Below are positions 24,753 to 35,262 of a stretch of 64,000 bases of DNA, one piece after another. The stretch is from assembly GCF_019320115.1 (NCBI RefSeq), contig NC_089587.1, forward strand, positions 106,441,158-106,505,157, in the 5' to 3' direction. A program made the translations under genes and the position numbers. The stretch's first letter is position 1; every line of letters starts with the position of its first letter. Below the pieces are notes generated by a model that was not told the origin of the DNA, did not search any database, and saw only the letters and a list, made by a program, of their open reading frames with translations. This DNA comes from Miscanthus floridulus. Lineage: Eukaryota; Streptophyta; Magnoliopsida; Poales; Poaceae.

Positions 24753-24852
24753 CTGGCTTAGCCATTGGTATCACCACTCGGCGCACTTTAGCTCGCTTAG
24801 CTTTTCCTTGAGCCAGCTTTTCGCTTTGCCTTCCTTGCAACCACCGCCAGAG

Positions 24853-25692
24853 ATGGCAGGAGCCTGGGTTAGTAGTTACTGCCTGAATGTTGAAGGTTTC
24901 CCCAAAATCCTGCATGCCACCTTGCAAAAGCTCGGAGTCAATGATCATCCTGAGTATGAGGGCCGTGAGTATGAGGAGCATGGCACCGAGCGGTGTGAGG
25001 TTACCGTCTACATCGGAAAGAGTGAGGAGTTCCCCGACCTCACTGAAGCCTGGAGTGTGACCGCAACCGGGTTTAGCTTCACCGACACCTACCAGGTTGT
25101 GGCCCGCAAAGCCTTGCGGTACCTCTGCCAGATTTATGAGGAGCCCATTGCCCGTACCCCCATGAGGTTCTTTCCACCCTTGGATAAGAATCGACGGGCA
25201 TGGAGGGCTCGCATGGAGGCTTTGCAAGGACAGGAGTCACAAGAGGACAGTCCAACCGTGGTGCACTTGACCACGTACCTACTTGCTTTGGATGAGCAAT
25301 ATGACCGACAAGCCTTGGAGCTGAGGGCGTGCCTTCGGCACGCCGAGGAAGCCGAGGTTTTCAACCGGATGCTCCAGTTGCAGCTCGCCGAAGCGCATGC
25401 CAGCGCTGCAGCTGCTGAGAGCCGAGAGGCTGCCATGGAGGAAGCCCTGAAGGAGGCTGAAGACCGACATGTTCATCAGTTGCGTGTGGCCTATCTTGTC
25501 ACTAGGACCAGGCGGAGGACGCTGGCTGCTGAAAGGCAGGATGCCCCGATCTTGGAAGGGATCCCTCTCCACCCGCCAGAGAGAAGAAGAACCGGTGATG
25601 CAGAACCGCCAGCACCTCCACCATCAGAAGTGTTAGAAGCAGAGCCCTTGATTCCTCTCACTCAGCCATTGCCACAAGAAGATGTAGAGTAG
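24853..25692 (+). CDS. Element-encoded protein of unknown function with possible dsRNA-binding-like N-terminus
   Basis: 279 codons, intact, TAG stop at 25690-25692. The frame is open from an upstream ATG at 24694, but that one overlaps the TATA box, so I chose 24853 (MAGAWVSSYC). It is not gag or pol. Residues 17-95 suggest helix (PKILHATLQKLG), three strands (PEYEGREYEEHG, RCEVTVYIG, AWSVTATG) and helix (DTYQVVARKALRYLCQIY). That order matches the double-stranded-RNA-binding fold, but this is inference from pattern only. Residues about 150-270 are Ala/Glu/Arg-rich and probably coiled coil; the tail is Pro-rich. It may be a packaging, regulatory or anti-silencing accessory. I recall similar hypothetical proteins in grass genomes but cannot name a family. 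Confidence 0.75.
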   Translation: MAGAWVSSYCLNVEGFPKILHATLQKLGVNDHPEYEGREYEEHGTERCEVTVYIGKSEEFPDLTEAWSVTATGFSFTDTYQVVARKALRYLCQIYEEPIARTPMRFFPPLDKNRRAWRARMEALQGQESQEDSPTVVHLTTYLLALDEQYDRQALELRACLRHAEEAEVFNRMLQLQLAEAHASAAAAESREAAMEEALKEAEDRHVHQLRVAYLVTRTRRRTLAAERQDAPILEGIPLHPPERRRTGDAEPPAPPPSEVLEAEPLIPLTQPLPQEDVE

Positions 25693-27030
25693 TTGCCTTG
25701 GGATGCTGTACCCGTAGTAGTAGTGTTTTTCGTTGCTGTCCCCCGGTATTGTACTCTTACTTGTTGTTCGTCGTCCGTAGTTGTTGAGATCGTCTGACCG
25801 TAGGTGAATGCTATGTCGAGAATGGAGCCTGAATGCCTGTATGATGTACCCATATAAGACCGTTGGAACATGCATTTTATTAGTTAGCTATGTTTATTGC
25901 GTTCATCTACCTTAAAGTTTCGTTAGATGTGCTTAAAGTTTTCAAGGGCGATATTAAGCGGGTTGCAAGAAAAGTTGCCATTCAGAGGCCAGCAGATCAG
26001 TCGTGATTAGATGTTATTGGACACTGTATCGACTAATTGTGGATGTCCCAATAGAACACTTGAATTTTTTTAAATCAAATCTGCCGTTGGATTTGAATTC
26101 CTTATCCCTGGTTGTAAAAGGGAACCCTTTTGTTGTTTGAATTTTTCCTTGCAATACCCCTCTTACTCTATGGTCTATGACCCCATCGCCTTCATGGCGT
26201 GTAAGTTGGTAATAGTTGCCTGGTTAAAAGCTTATGGTGCCGCGACGAAACCGAGGGCTCCCTGTGGAACAGCTGCCATATGTGATGCTGCTCGGCATGC
26301 GCTGGTATCGAGGTTGTTAACCAAGTACCTTTACCAAGTTACACCACCACACCGTTTTGTTTTAAAAAAAATTTCTCCTTGGAAATATTCGGGTGTTCAA
26401 ACGGGAAATCCACAACGGGTTGATGCAGAAGTGTTCTCTCTAGTAACCAAGAGGAGATGGTTTTGGAGGAAGAAAGTATGATATGGTCTCAGTCTACATG
26501 AAAGACGGATGTGGTCGAGTAAAAGAAAGAAAAAGAAGGGTAGTAAGGAAAGCTAGCAGTGGATAGTTGGGAGTAATTAAAAAGTCTGAGCGGACGTCTT
26601 GTCCCAAGCCCTGTGTTTAGTTGACCACGCTACGCATGATGGGTCATTTCGCTGCGTGCCCTACGAACGCCGTCGGTGTCGGGTCCATTATCGCCCTGCT
26701 TTCGCGTGGCCGCGGCATCGTGCCGTGCCTACCGGCCTTGTGCACTGTGCGTTTTTCCTTTTCCTGGCATCCGGTCGGCTCTCGACTCTCACGCTTCGTC
26801 CATCGTACCGGACCCCCCCCCCCTTCCCTCTCCTTTCCTTCTTTTGGTGACACAACCGCCCGCACGCCTGCCTTGTCGAGCGGACCCCCTCTCCTCTCCT
26901 TTATTTCCCCTCTCCCGCTCGCGCAGGAAGCGCACCATGTCTCCGAGCTTATCTCCACAGCATGCACCGTCTATGTGCCCCATCCCCACCGCATCTGCAT
27001 CCGGTGTGTTGCGCCCCACCTCCGTTCGCC
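25693..27030. other. Internal non-coding region of the LARD-type element
   Basis: No recognisable coding sequence. Frames at 26599-27146 are open on both strands because of GC-rich and pyrimidine-rich composition. A homopolymeric C run is at 26813-26823. Confidence 0.6.
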
Positions 27031-27045
27031 TCTATAAGATACCCT
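27027..27045 (+). promoter_or_regulatory. Second TATA-like element with leader-like sequence before the 3' LTR
   Basis: CCTCTATAAGATACCC is followed by a pyrimidine-rich leader (CTTGCTCTTCTTCTTC) and, at about 27208, GGGTAGGCAATC, a possible splice donor. It looks like a plant gene promoter plus 5' leader, possibly captured from a host gene. No start of a protein is evident. Confidence 0.4.
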
Positions 27046-27504
27046 TGGTCCTTGCTCTTCTTCTTCATCCCCATTCCCCTCGCATTCACAGCAGAGCTAC
27101 GAAGTCTAGTCGACGTTGTGAAGCTAGGTTCGTCAGTCTGAGGTGATGGTGTAATCTGAGGCGAAGAAAGGATCCGGTTCGTCGAAGAAGTTCAAGTTCC
27201 TTTTTGGGTAGGCAATCTTAGGGTTTACAATGTTTTACTTCTCAGTCGACTGTTTTTGGATTTGTTGGTGCTACGCCATGTTTTGGATAATCATCATCTT
27301 ATTGTTTCTCCATTGTCCTCGTCTATCTCGACTTCTGGATTAAGTCCCGGATGTATTAGTTTGCTCTTAACCAGGTATCTCTAGATCTCCGTGTGGTTTA
27401 GTATTCGAAGTCGTGTAATCTTTCGTGTAACCACGGATCTACGAAATGTAATCGCGTTTTCCCCTTCTGGTTCTTGCTTTGAATCTCGGGACGAGATTCT
27501 TTTT

Positions 27505-27517
27505 AAGGGGGGTTGGT
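27505..27517 (+). promoter_or_regulatory. Polypurine tract
   Basis: AAGGGGGGTTGGT directly precedes the 3' LTR start at 27518, as needed for plus-strand priming. Confidence 0.85.
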
Positions 27518-30500
27518 TGTAACACCCCGGTGTTACGATCTTATTTAGCACCGCGATTAGGGCCTAAGAAAAATTTTCGTAACGAGTTTTTCAGAATTTT
27601 TAATCTAAACGTACTTGAGGCGATAAGCGAATCCTGTGTGGTTTAGTTCTGTGGGGTAAATAAACGCTCAAGTTAATTTACGCAGTGCATATAAATGTTA
27701 AGAGTGTCCGATAACGATTCTAGCAAATAAATAGCGAACGGCTTGTTTAATTGATTAAGCATGAAAAGTAACTTTTATAAATAAAATAAAATCCATTAAT
27801 AGATGGAACGATATATATATATATATACTCAATTTAAAACGGGGGATCACATCATCTTCAGTGACTTCTGGCAGCGTCGCCAAGCTCATGACGAGGCTAA
27901 ACTAAACACGTGTCAATCGAACTCCGTGGAAACCACACCAGTCATCATATTAAACACGTCGAATGCAGACCCACACAAGTCCATGCAGAACTCATATATA
28001 TTTATACATACTTACGGGTTTATTTTGATAAGCACGAACGGATGAGAGAGAACACTGTAGCTTCGTTATTTTTCTGACGTACAACGTACTCGTTGATTGG
28101 CATTTATTACCATCACCGTTCGACTACCCGTTTCGTCGCATCATCGCTGCGGCACCATCAATGCGTTGCTCGTCTCCGTTTCTCTGATTGCCTATCTCTG
28201 CGGCCTCAGTCGTGTTCATGCCAAATCCTGCCGGACTTGCTGGGTCTCGTTAGGCCGAACCAGTCCTGCCTCCTTTGTCTCGTCCTCGCTGCTGCCATCA
28301 TGAACGGCTTTGCTTGCTTTCTCTCACTGCTTGCCACGTCTTCTCCTTGCATTAATACGGCCTGGTTGCGCTGGCTGTTGTTTTGTGCCAAGGTCAAGTT
28401 CGCAGTGCCACGACGTGTACCACCATCGTGATGCTGTCCCCTCTTTTTTTGTATTTCTGCTGCTTGAGCGTCTTGCAACTTCCTCAGCGCTGCTCTTCCA
28501 CGCAGTCAGCCGCTCCTCCTTTTTTCCCTCCGTGGCGCACGCCATGCGCATGCCGAGCGCTGCTCCTCCTCGCTCTCTCTCGCTTGCGTTGCCTCTTCCT
28601 TTCTTTTTTTTTCTTCGCTGCTGCCGAAGGAAGCCATCCCAAGGCCGCAGCGCGCCCGTCGGTGCCGCTCTTCCTTCCCCGCTCGTCACCTTGCTCAAGG
28701 CCGAAGCTCCGCCCCCTTCTCGGCGTCCGTGCCGCGGCACTCGGCCGTCACTGCAACGCCCTTCCCCTGCTCGCCCATCCGAGCAACCAGTCAGGGCCGT
28801 GCTGCCGTCGCCCTGTCTCCCCACGTGCGCGCCTGGGCTCGGGTTGCCGCGCGTCGAGCCGCCTTGCCTGCTCCATGGCGCCGTCATTCTCAGCGTCTAC
28901 TCCGGCTCCAGACTGCGCCTCGCTGTTGCCCGCGCCGTAACCACAGCAGCCGCCGTGCCTCGCTGCCTTTTCCGCGGTCGGTTGTGCGTGCTATCTTGAT
29001 GACATCACCCCCTGCGTCACCTCTAATTTGTGGCCATTTTCCTGTAGGAAATTAAACCCAGTAATACATTTGGAATACATGTGCGTCCTGTTGGGCTGCG
29101 GTCTTGCGCGCTGGGCCGCTCGCACCCCGTCGTGGGCCAGCCTGGGGCTGTCTGCCGTTGGGCCGTCTGCGTCGCCAGCCTTGCGGCCTTTGCCCCGCTT
29201 GCGCCTGGGCCATTCGCCGCATTCTGCCACTGTCCTGTGCCGTGTCCGTCTGGGCCACGCGCGCCTGGTGGGCCGCCGGCTCCGCTGGTCTGCTGGCTGG
29301 GCGCACCGCCTGGGCCGGTCTGCTGCCGCGCCACGCCGTGCTGGGCCGGCCGGTTGCCGCCTGGCTGGGCTGCCGCCTGCGCCTGGACCTCGCACCCGCT
29401 AGGCTGGCCAGTTGCCAACCGCGCTGGGCCGCTCGCGCCTGCCTTGGGCCGCTGGGCCGAGTAGGTGATCACTGGTCCCTTTATTTTTCGAAAGCAATTT
29501 CTAATTTCGCTTATAAGGCAAACTTGTACAATCAATATAAATTTATATAGTTATCCAAAAATTATGAAACCAGTTTTGTTGAGTTCCTAAAATCATGATC
29601 TACATGTTAGCATATTTTGTTCATATAGTGCGATAATATTCTTGGAATCTATATAATTAATTTAAGGTACTTAATATTGTAAAATATAAACTTGTAGGAA
29701 TTTCCATGATAAATAGGTAATATTGTTGAATCTAAAATTTGTACAGTAGGCTCTTAGCAATATTAACTACTCACTGTAATTTTTGTAGCTCCAGAATAAT
29801 TAGTTTGCTAAATAGATAATGATGTCTTATTTTGAATAATGATTAAATTGATAGAGTCAAATAAAGAAACACCTTGGTTTATATAACTAAAATTATTGTT
29901 GGGAAATGATGCCTTATTCTACAACGTGTATTTGTAGCCTAAGTACAGTCGTCGTTAGAACTAGCCCGTTAACTTGAGAGGCGTACGCCGTATTTTACGA
30001 GGCACGATTGCAGTTGATTAATTACATCTTTGCATTGCATCGCATGCATATCATATAGGTACGATGATGGATCAACGGATCAATTGAAGGATGATTAGGA
30101 ATCCGAAGATGGTGTCATGGTATTCTCTCCAGGAGATGATGCAATGGGCTTGTTATTCAGCTGATGGTGGATGATCTGAAGATACAGACACTAACTCTTT
30201 AATATATCTTACCCAGGCAAGCCCCGGTGCATAACCCCTACTTTTCTGTAGTTTAAATTATATTTGTGCATTAAGTTCTCAGGAGTTAATTGAAACCCAC
30301 TTGCATATACATATCTTTATCCTATGAGTCTTACTAGTATGACAGGATCGTGTAGATTGCTATGCTACAGGACTCCGGTAGAAGTCGAGTGATTGCCTGT
30401 CACTCGTGAGATATAGGAAATATGTTACTATATTATTATCACTTGAAAAATATAAATGGTGGAAAGGAAAAATGGTGACTGGGCAGGGATATGGTTTGGG

Positions 30501-31741
30501 TATTGGTGGGTGTAAGAGGTTGTGTCGCCGTGGACACGGGACATGGCTTGGTTACACTGTTTTCCCTGTCTGGTCGGTTAAGGACCGATCGTTGCATATG
30601 ACTCTGGGCAGGTCACAGACTTATTATCCCGAGCACATACTTGTGTATGGGCGCTTGGAAGACTTGTTGCTCTCTTGTCGCGGATCCGGCTCTTTCCGGA
30701 CCGACTGTCAGGGTTTTATTTTGGTGGAGGAGGTCCTCGCACCGCACTGAGTCCAGGACTCAGGGGCGGGGGCTTGGAGTCCCAGTTTGGACGGGGACCT
30801 GGACACCCGGGACAGGAGAGTGATGGGTTGGTCCTGCTTGTGCCCGGGGTACAAGCGGGGTGTGTGTTTTCGGGGTACCCAGCTGGGGGCATTGATTCGC
30901 GAATCACCGGGCTATCCGGTACGGCTTGTCTACGGTTTAGCATCGTAGTAAGAACTGAAAGATGAAAGATGGAAGATGGACAAAGGAAATCTGATTGCTT
31001 ACCACCTGCTTGAAAGTAGCACAGGTGCTTACATAGAATGATTAGTTAATGAACCAATGCAGCTTTTAATAAAAATCAAATATAAGGATGCACGCTTAGT
31101 AATGCTTTCTGCAAATGCAACCCACAAACCAGATAGCCTTGCATATCCTTGGAGTCTTTTCTTTTCTCCTATCGGGTAAGTCTTGCTAAGTACAATTGAG
31201 TACTCAGGGTTTTATTCCCCCTGTTGCAGGTGACAGGTGGATGCTAAAGCTGACTCTTGTGTGTGGATTCCTCCTGGTGGGCTCAGAGAGGATTTCCTTT
31301 ACGCTGCGATCGTAGTTTTATTTATCACTCTCACCAAATGCTTTTAAAAATGGAAGTTTAATAATCTGTTGTCGTAGTCTATATGTCAATACTTCCTCAC
31401 GTCATGTTTAGATATTTATTTCCGCTGTAACTCTGTTCACATGTTTCTATTTCGCTGTTCAATTAAATTGTTTATAACTCTGATAACATGATTTCATTCC
31501 GCTGTTACATTAATAAATATTATACTCTGATGTTGTATTAAAAATGATGTAAGAAATGGTTACGAATGATGTAAGCTTTATTCTCTCATTTGTGATCCTG
31601 ATGGCAAAAATGTGGATTTTCGGGTTCTCCCCTGGGGTGTGTCCGATGGAACCAAGTAATCTAGTGTTCTCCCCGGAGTGCTTAGTGTCTAATGGAAGAC
31701 AAGCACTCCTGTGAGGCATTAAATTAGGCGGTTCTGCCACA
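27518..31741 (+). mobile_element. 3' LTR of the LARD-type element
   Basis: 4224 bp, co-linear with the 5' LTR at under about 1% difference by eye. Most differences are transitions, with one small deletion in the GC-rich block (near 29185) and an extra TA pair in the TATATA run near 27812. It ends GCCACA and is followed by target duplication ACGCT. Confidence 0.95.
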
Positions 31742-33964
31742 ACGCTTGCCCCTGTAATCGTCACGGCGATTACGCCGCTGATTACGCTGGTCGTAGTGGT
31801 CGCGGGAATCATTGCGCTGGTTGTGGCGATCAAAATTGTTGTTCCGACCACGGTTGCTGCGGTAGTCGTCGTGGTGTGTGGAGTGGTCAGAGCGTGGAAC
31901 CCTTGCTGCTTCTTCGATGATTATCTTTTTAGCATCATCAGCATCCGCATATTTTTTAGCAGTGGCCAGGAGCGCTGTGACTGATTCAGGTCTCTTGCGG
32001 AGGATCTTGTCCCTTAGGGCATCGTGGAAGCGGAGACCAGTGATGAAAGCCTTGATTGCCTTGTTGTTGGAGATTGACGGGACCTTGATGCGCATCTCCG
32101 AGAAGCGTCGGACGTACTCGCACAGTGGCTCATCTTTGCGATCTCGAATCCGCTGCAGATCATATTTGTTGCCAGGTTGCTCGCAAGTAGCAATGAAGTT
32201 GTCGATAAATGCTTGCTTGAGCTCTTGCCAAGAATCAAAGTAGTTCGCCGACAAGCTGACTAGCCATTGGTGGCCTGCATGGCCGACGGCGACTGGGAAG
32301 TAATTAGACATGATGTGCTCGTCAGCCATGGCTGATCTGCACGCGGTTTCGTAGAGAATGACCCATAATTCGGGGTTCTCCTTGCCGTCGTACTTCTAAA
32401 GTTTTTCGAGCTTGAAGTTCTTGGGCCATATGACTTGGCGAAGGTGTGGAGTAAACTGCTTCAAACCTGGAGGGCCGTGGGTAGCATCATATTCCATACG
32501 GCGATAGCTTTCGTGGGATACACGATCGTTGGCTCTTTGGTTAATGCGATCGCGCAGATCGTGTTCTCCGAGGTAATGGCGGAGATCGTTATTGCCATCA
32601 CGGTGATCCCGGTTGCCACCCTGGTTATCCCTACGACCGCGGTTATCACGGCGATTATCGCGGTTGTCTCGGCGGTTGTCGTCCCGGTAGTCACGGTGGT
32701 TGTCGTCCAGACCACCATCATGGCCACCGTTTCCGCCTTGACGGTTGTCTGATGGGTCGTTGTTGCGCGAGCCACGTTGGTTGGGTGGCTGTGAGCGACT
32801 TGAGTACTGGCGGCTGTGGCTTGATTCGACTGAGACGGATGGAGCCCGGGCTTGATTTACAATCTCTGCGGTCTGGGCCATAGCAGCCATCAGGTAAGCT
32901 TGTATATCATCACGAACTGCCTGGGTTTCCGGGGTATTGGGTAGTTGTTGCATTGCCACCATAGCAACAGCCACGTTGGCGCTTGGAGTCCTGAAGACCT
33001 GCTTGTCCCCCACCATGTCAAAGGCATTGTTAAGGTCGCGCGGCTGAACCCTTATGCGTCGTGCCTCCTCTTCTACCTCGGCTTCGATTTGTCGGCGATT
33101 AAATCGGTCAATATTGCGTGCTTCGCGTGCTAGCCTTTCTTGTTCTGTTTCGCCAACTGCAGGTGGTTCGTCATTGCTGACAACATTTATCAAGTCTCCT
33201 CGCCTTGGTGGGAAGGATGGGAATCGTGGGAACCCCAGGGCATGGTCTGGGATATCCAGATCGTATTCAACGCATTCATTGTCATGATGCTGGAGCTCGG
33301 TGTGGACGGAGCCATTAGATGCGATGCCAGACGAGGAGCTTGAGCCACCCTCTTGAACTGTGTGGACCGATCCTTCTTGATGATCCTCAATCCGAACCAT
33401 GTTGACGAAGTTGCGCAGGCCGTAGGGCTGGGCCTGGTAGTTCTCCTTCGAGGCTTCATATTCGGAGAGCCGGAGACCCGTCGCGGGGGCTAGTCGGCGA
33501 TGAACAGAGCGCCCTTTAGGAGTAGATGTGACCACGAGATCCGTACCGAGTCGTGTAGGACGACTGGCCCGAGCTGGTCCGGTAGATCTGTTGTGGGTAG
33601 TGGTTACCTACTCATTAGGTTGACTTTGAATCAAACTTACCAGAGCTAGGGTTTCAGCAAGTTTGGTGCCGACCCGATCGATGGAGTCAAGCAGGTCGGT
33701 GTTGTCGATCTGCCTCCCTTTGTAGCGAGGAAGCGGACGACGGGTTGTTGGCGTGGCTGAAGACGATGCTGGAGTGGCCGGAGCCAGATCCACCGTGGTC
33801 GGAGCCGTAGCCGATGCAGGTGAAGCAGTGGTCGACGCAGATTGAATCCGCGCCTCCTCCGTGGTCATGGCGATGAAGTCGTCGGAGCCAGTGGTCCAGG
33901 TGATCTGGCCAATGGTGAACGTGAGGCCGTTCGGTATAGCCATGGAACCGGGGATGATGACCAT
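31742..33964 (-). pseudogene. Tat gag, N-terminal and capsid part
   Basis: Starts at an ATG reading MVIIPGSMAIPNG, about 45 bases downstream of the primer-binding site. A stop at 33608-33610 follows SQPNE and a TAG at 32396-32398 follows FKLEKL, where the frame otherwise continues as KYDGKENPELW. The retrotransposon gag domain lies at about 32290-32050 (FDSWQELKQAFIDNF, then LCEYVRRFSEM and KAFITGLRF). A long Arg/Asn/Asp-rich tract (about 32790-32530) precedes it and another follows it. The frame is cut at 31741 by the inserted element and resumes at 19834. Confidence 0.9.
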
Positions 33965-33996
33965 CTTGTTCGCCTGGAGAGCAGTACGCACATCCC

Positions 33997-34011
33997 CTAC
34001 CTGGCGCGCCA
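33997..34011 (-). promoter_or_regulatory. Primer-binding site of the Tat element
   Basis: Minus-strand TGGCGCGCCAGGTAG lies one base inside the 5' LTR. It starts TGG, as expected for pairing with the CCA end of a tRNA. A tRNA-Arg primer is likely by analogy with other Tat elements, but I cannot confirm it from sequence alone. Confidence 0.8.
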
Positions 34012-34012
34012 C

Positions 34013-34438
34013 TGTCGACGAAATATGGTCGGCAGTCTACCTAGGGGTATGCCCAAGGTAGTAGATTATCGGCAGACAGATGCGCAAGCTACAAACAAGA
34101 TGGTGACGCAAGACAAACAGGAGGTTTTATCCAGGTTCGGCCGCCGTGAAGGCGTAACACCTACGTCCTGCGTCTGATTGTATTGTTGTATGTCAATGGG
34201 AGATGATTTTTAGAGGGGTCCCCTGCCCGCCTTATATAGTCTGGGGGGCGGGGTTACAGATCTGTAAACTAATCCTAACCGGTTACAATTGCCATAGGTG
34301 GCCGGATAAGGATTCCTATTTTAACCGACCAGGATCTTGCTTGATCTCTAAATCTGCCTTGATTCCTTGCGCGGGACTCCGAACAGATTGGCCGGACCGC
34401 GCGTCGTCTTCTAGCGGGCCAGACCCCCTGGTCCGGGC
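34013..34438 (-). mobile_element. 5' LTR of the Tat element, truncated
   Basis: Matches 9823-10250 with about 20 differences over 426 bp by eye (near 5%). A minus-strand TATA box lies at 34231-34240. Homology stops at GTCCGGGCC. The last about 40 bp, including the TG terminus, are missing and replaced by GC-rich flank, so promoter function is doubtful. Confidence 0.85.
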
Positions 34439-35095
34439 CGGCGTGCGTGGCGGGTGGCGCGGCGGGCCGCATGCAGTCGCGGCCGGTGGCAGGCACGGCG
34501 GCGGGCATGCACGGGGCTGGGCAGGCGTGGCGGGCAGGCGGGTGGACGCGGCGGGCGGGACTAGGCCACGGGCCTTTTAGCCGGGTCTGCCGTGCCACCG
34601 ATCAGGGCGCGTCACTGTCGTGCCAAGATGGGTGGCGCGGCATACCCTGCCACGTCACTGGTCAACGCCCCCGGTCTTCGCCACGTCATCCTCCCACCAC
34701 GTCACCATACATGGCGCGTCACATGCGTTTCGCCGCGCCATGGCAATAGGCGCGACTAAAAGTGTTAGTTTTGGGGAAAAAAAACAAACAGTGTTAGATT
34801 TAAAATTAGTTTACAAAAAGTGTTAAAAACCGCCGCAACCGCACTAGGGTTTGCGCTCGGATTTGGAGACGAATAGAGGGAGAGTCGCCGAATTTAGAGA
34901 AAAATGAGAAAGAGAGGAATCGACTGTTGAGAGGGAGAGAAACAGCCAAGTAATATTTAGCCTTTCTCTAAAATTTATATTATTTGATCGATACCAGAGG
35001 ATGGCCGCAAAGACCTGGCCAGACCCATTGGTCCCGCCTGTCGTGGTGACAGTGGTGACATTACCCAAATACGCCAGGACTCATCTTATCTTAAA
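34439..35095. other. GC-rich then AT-rich flank, probable continuation of the MuDR-like element
   Basis: GGCGGG/CACGTCA-rich sequence up to about 34740 resembles the flank left of the Tat element. Beyond it, the repeated word AGTGTTA (34762, 34790 and 34820) and a purine-rich tract resemble the terminal regions of Mutator-like elements. No terminal inverted repeat pair could be defined and no gene is seen. Confidence 0.4.
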
Positions 35096-35262
35096 GCAAA
35101 ACCTCACTACATATTTATCTCAATATATAAGCTATCCGACTAGACGATGCACTATCACATACAATTAAAATCCACTAAGCAAAACCTCATCAACTATTTA
35201 TCTCAACATGCAAACTGTCCAACTAGACAATGCACTATCACAATTCACATACAATTAAATTT
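35096..35262. repeat. Two tandem copies of an 83-bp unit
   Basis: GCAAAACCTCA...TTTATCTCAA...ACTAGAC(G/A)ATGCACTATCAC appears at 35096-35178 and again at 35179-35262 with several substitutions. Confidence 0.85.

Larger units (their letters stand above)
19840..31741 (+). mobile_element. Young non-autonomous LTR retrotransposon with 4.2-kb LTRs (LARD-type)
   Basis: Two nearly identical LTRs (19840-24068 and 27518-31741) flank a 3.4-kb internal region with no gag, protease, RT or integrase. The target duplication ACGCT is at 19835-19839 and 31742-31746. LTR ends are TGTAACACC and GCCACA. The primer-binding site follows the 5' LTR and a polypurine tract precedes the 3' LTR. The layout fits the large retrotransposon derivatives known in grasses. 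The TGTAACACC start and tRNA-Met-type primer site suggest descent from a Del/Tekay chromovirus, which would supply proteins in trans. It inserted into the gag of the Tat element. Confidence 0.96.
9823..34438 (-). mobile_element. Ty3/gypsy retrotransposon, Tat/Grande type, decayed
   Basis: Minus-strand element bounded by matching LTRs at 9823 and 34013, which share TGTCGA(T/C)GAAATATGG. Order on its coding strand: 5' LTR, primer-binding site (33997-34011), gag, protease, RT, RNase H, integrase, an oppositely oriented accessory gene, a minisatellite-bearing 3' untranslated region, 3' LTR. Antisense accessory genes next to the 3' LTR are known from Tat-lineage elements such as maize Grande. Many coding Gln and Trp codons have become stops. 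The element is interrupted by a younger one at 19840-31741. The 5' LTR is truncated at 34438, and I find no clear target duplication. Confidence 0.92.

Noticed and set aside
26599..27146. ORFs of 83-156 codons in the LARD internal region
   Set aside because: They overlap in several frames and on both strands, driven by GC and pyrimidine bias, with no domain.
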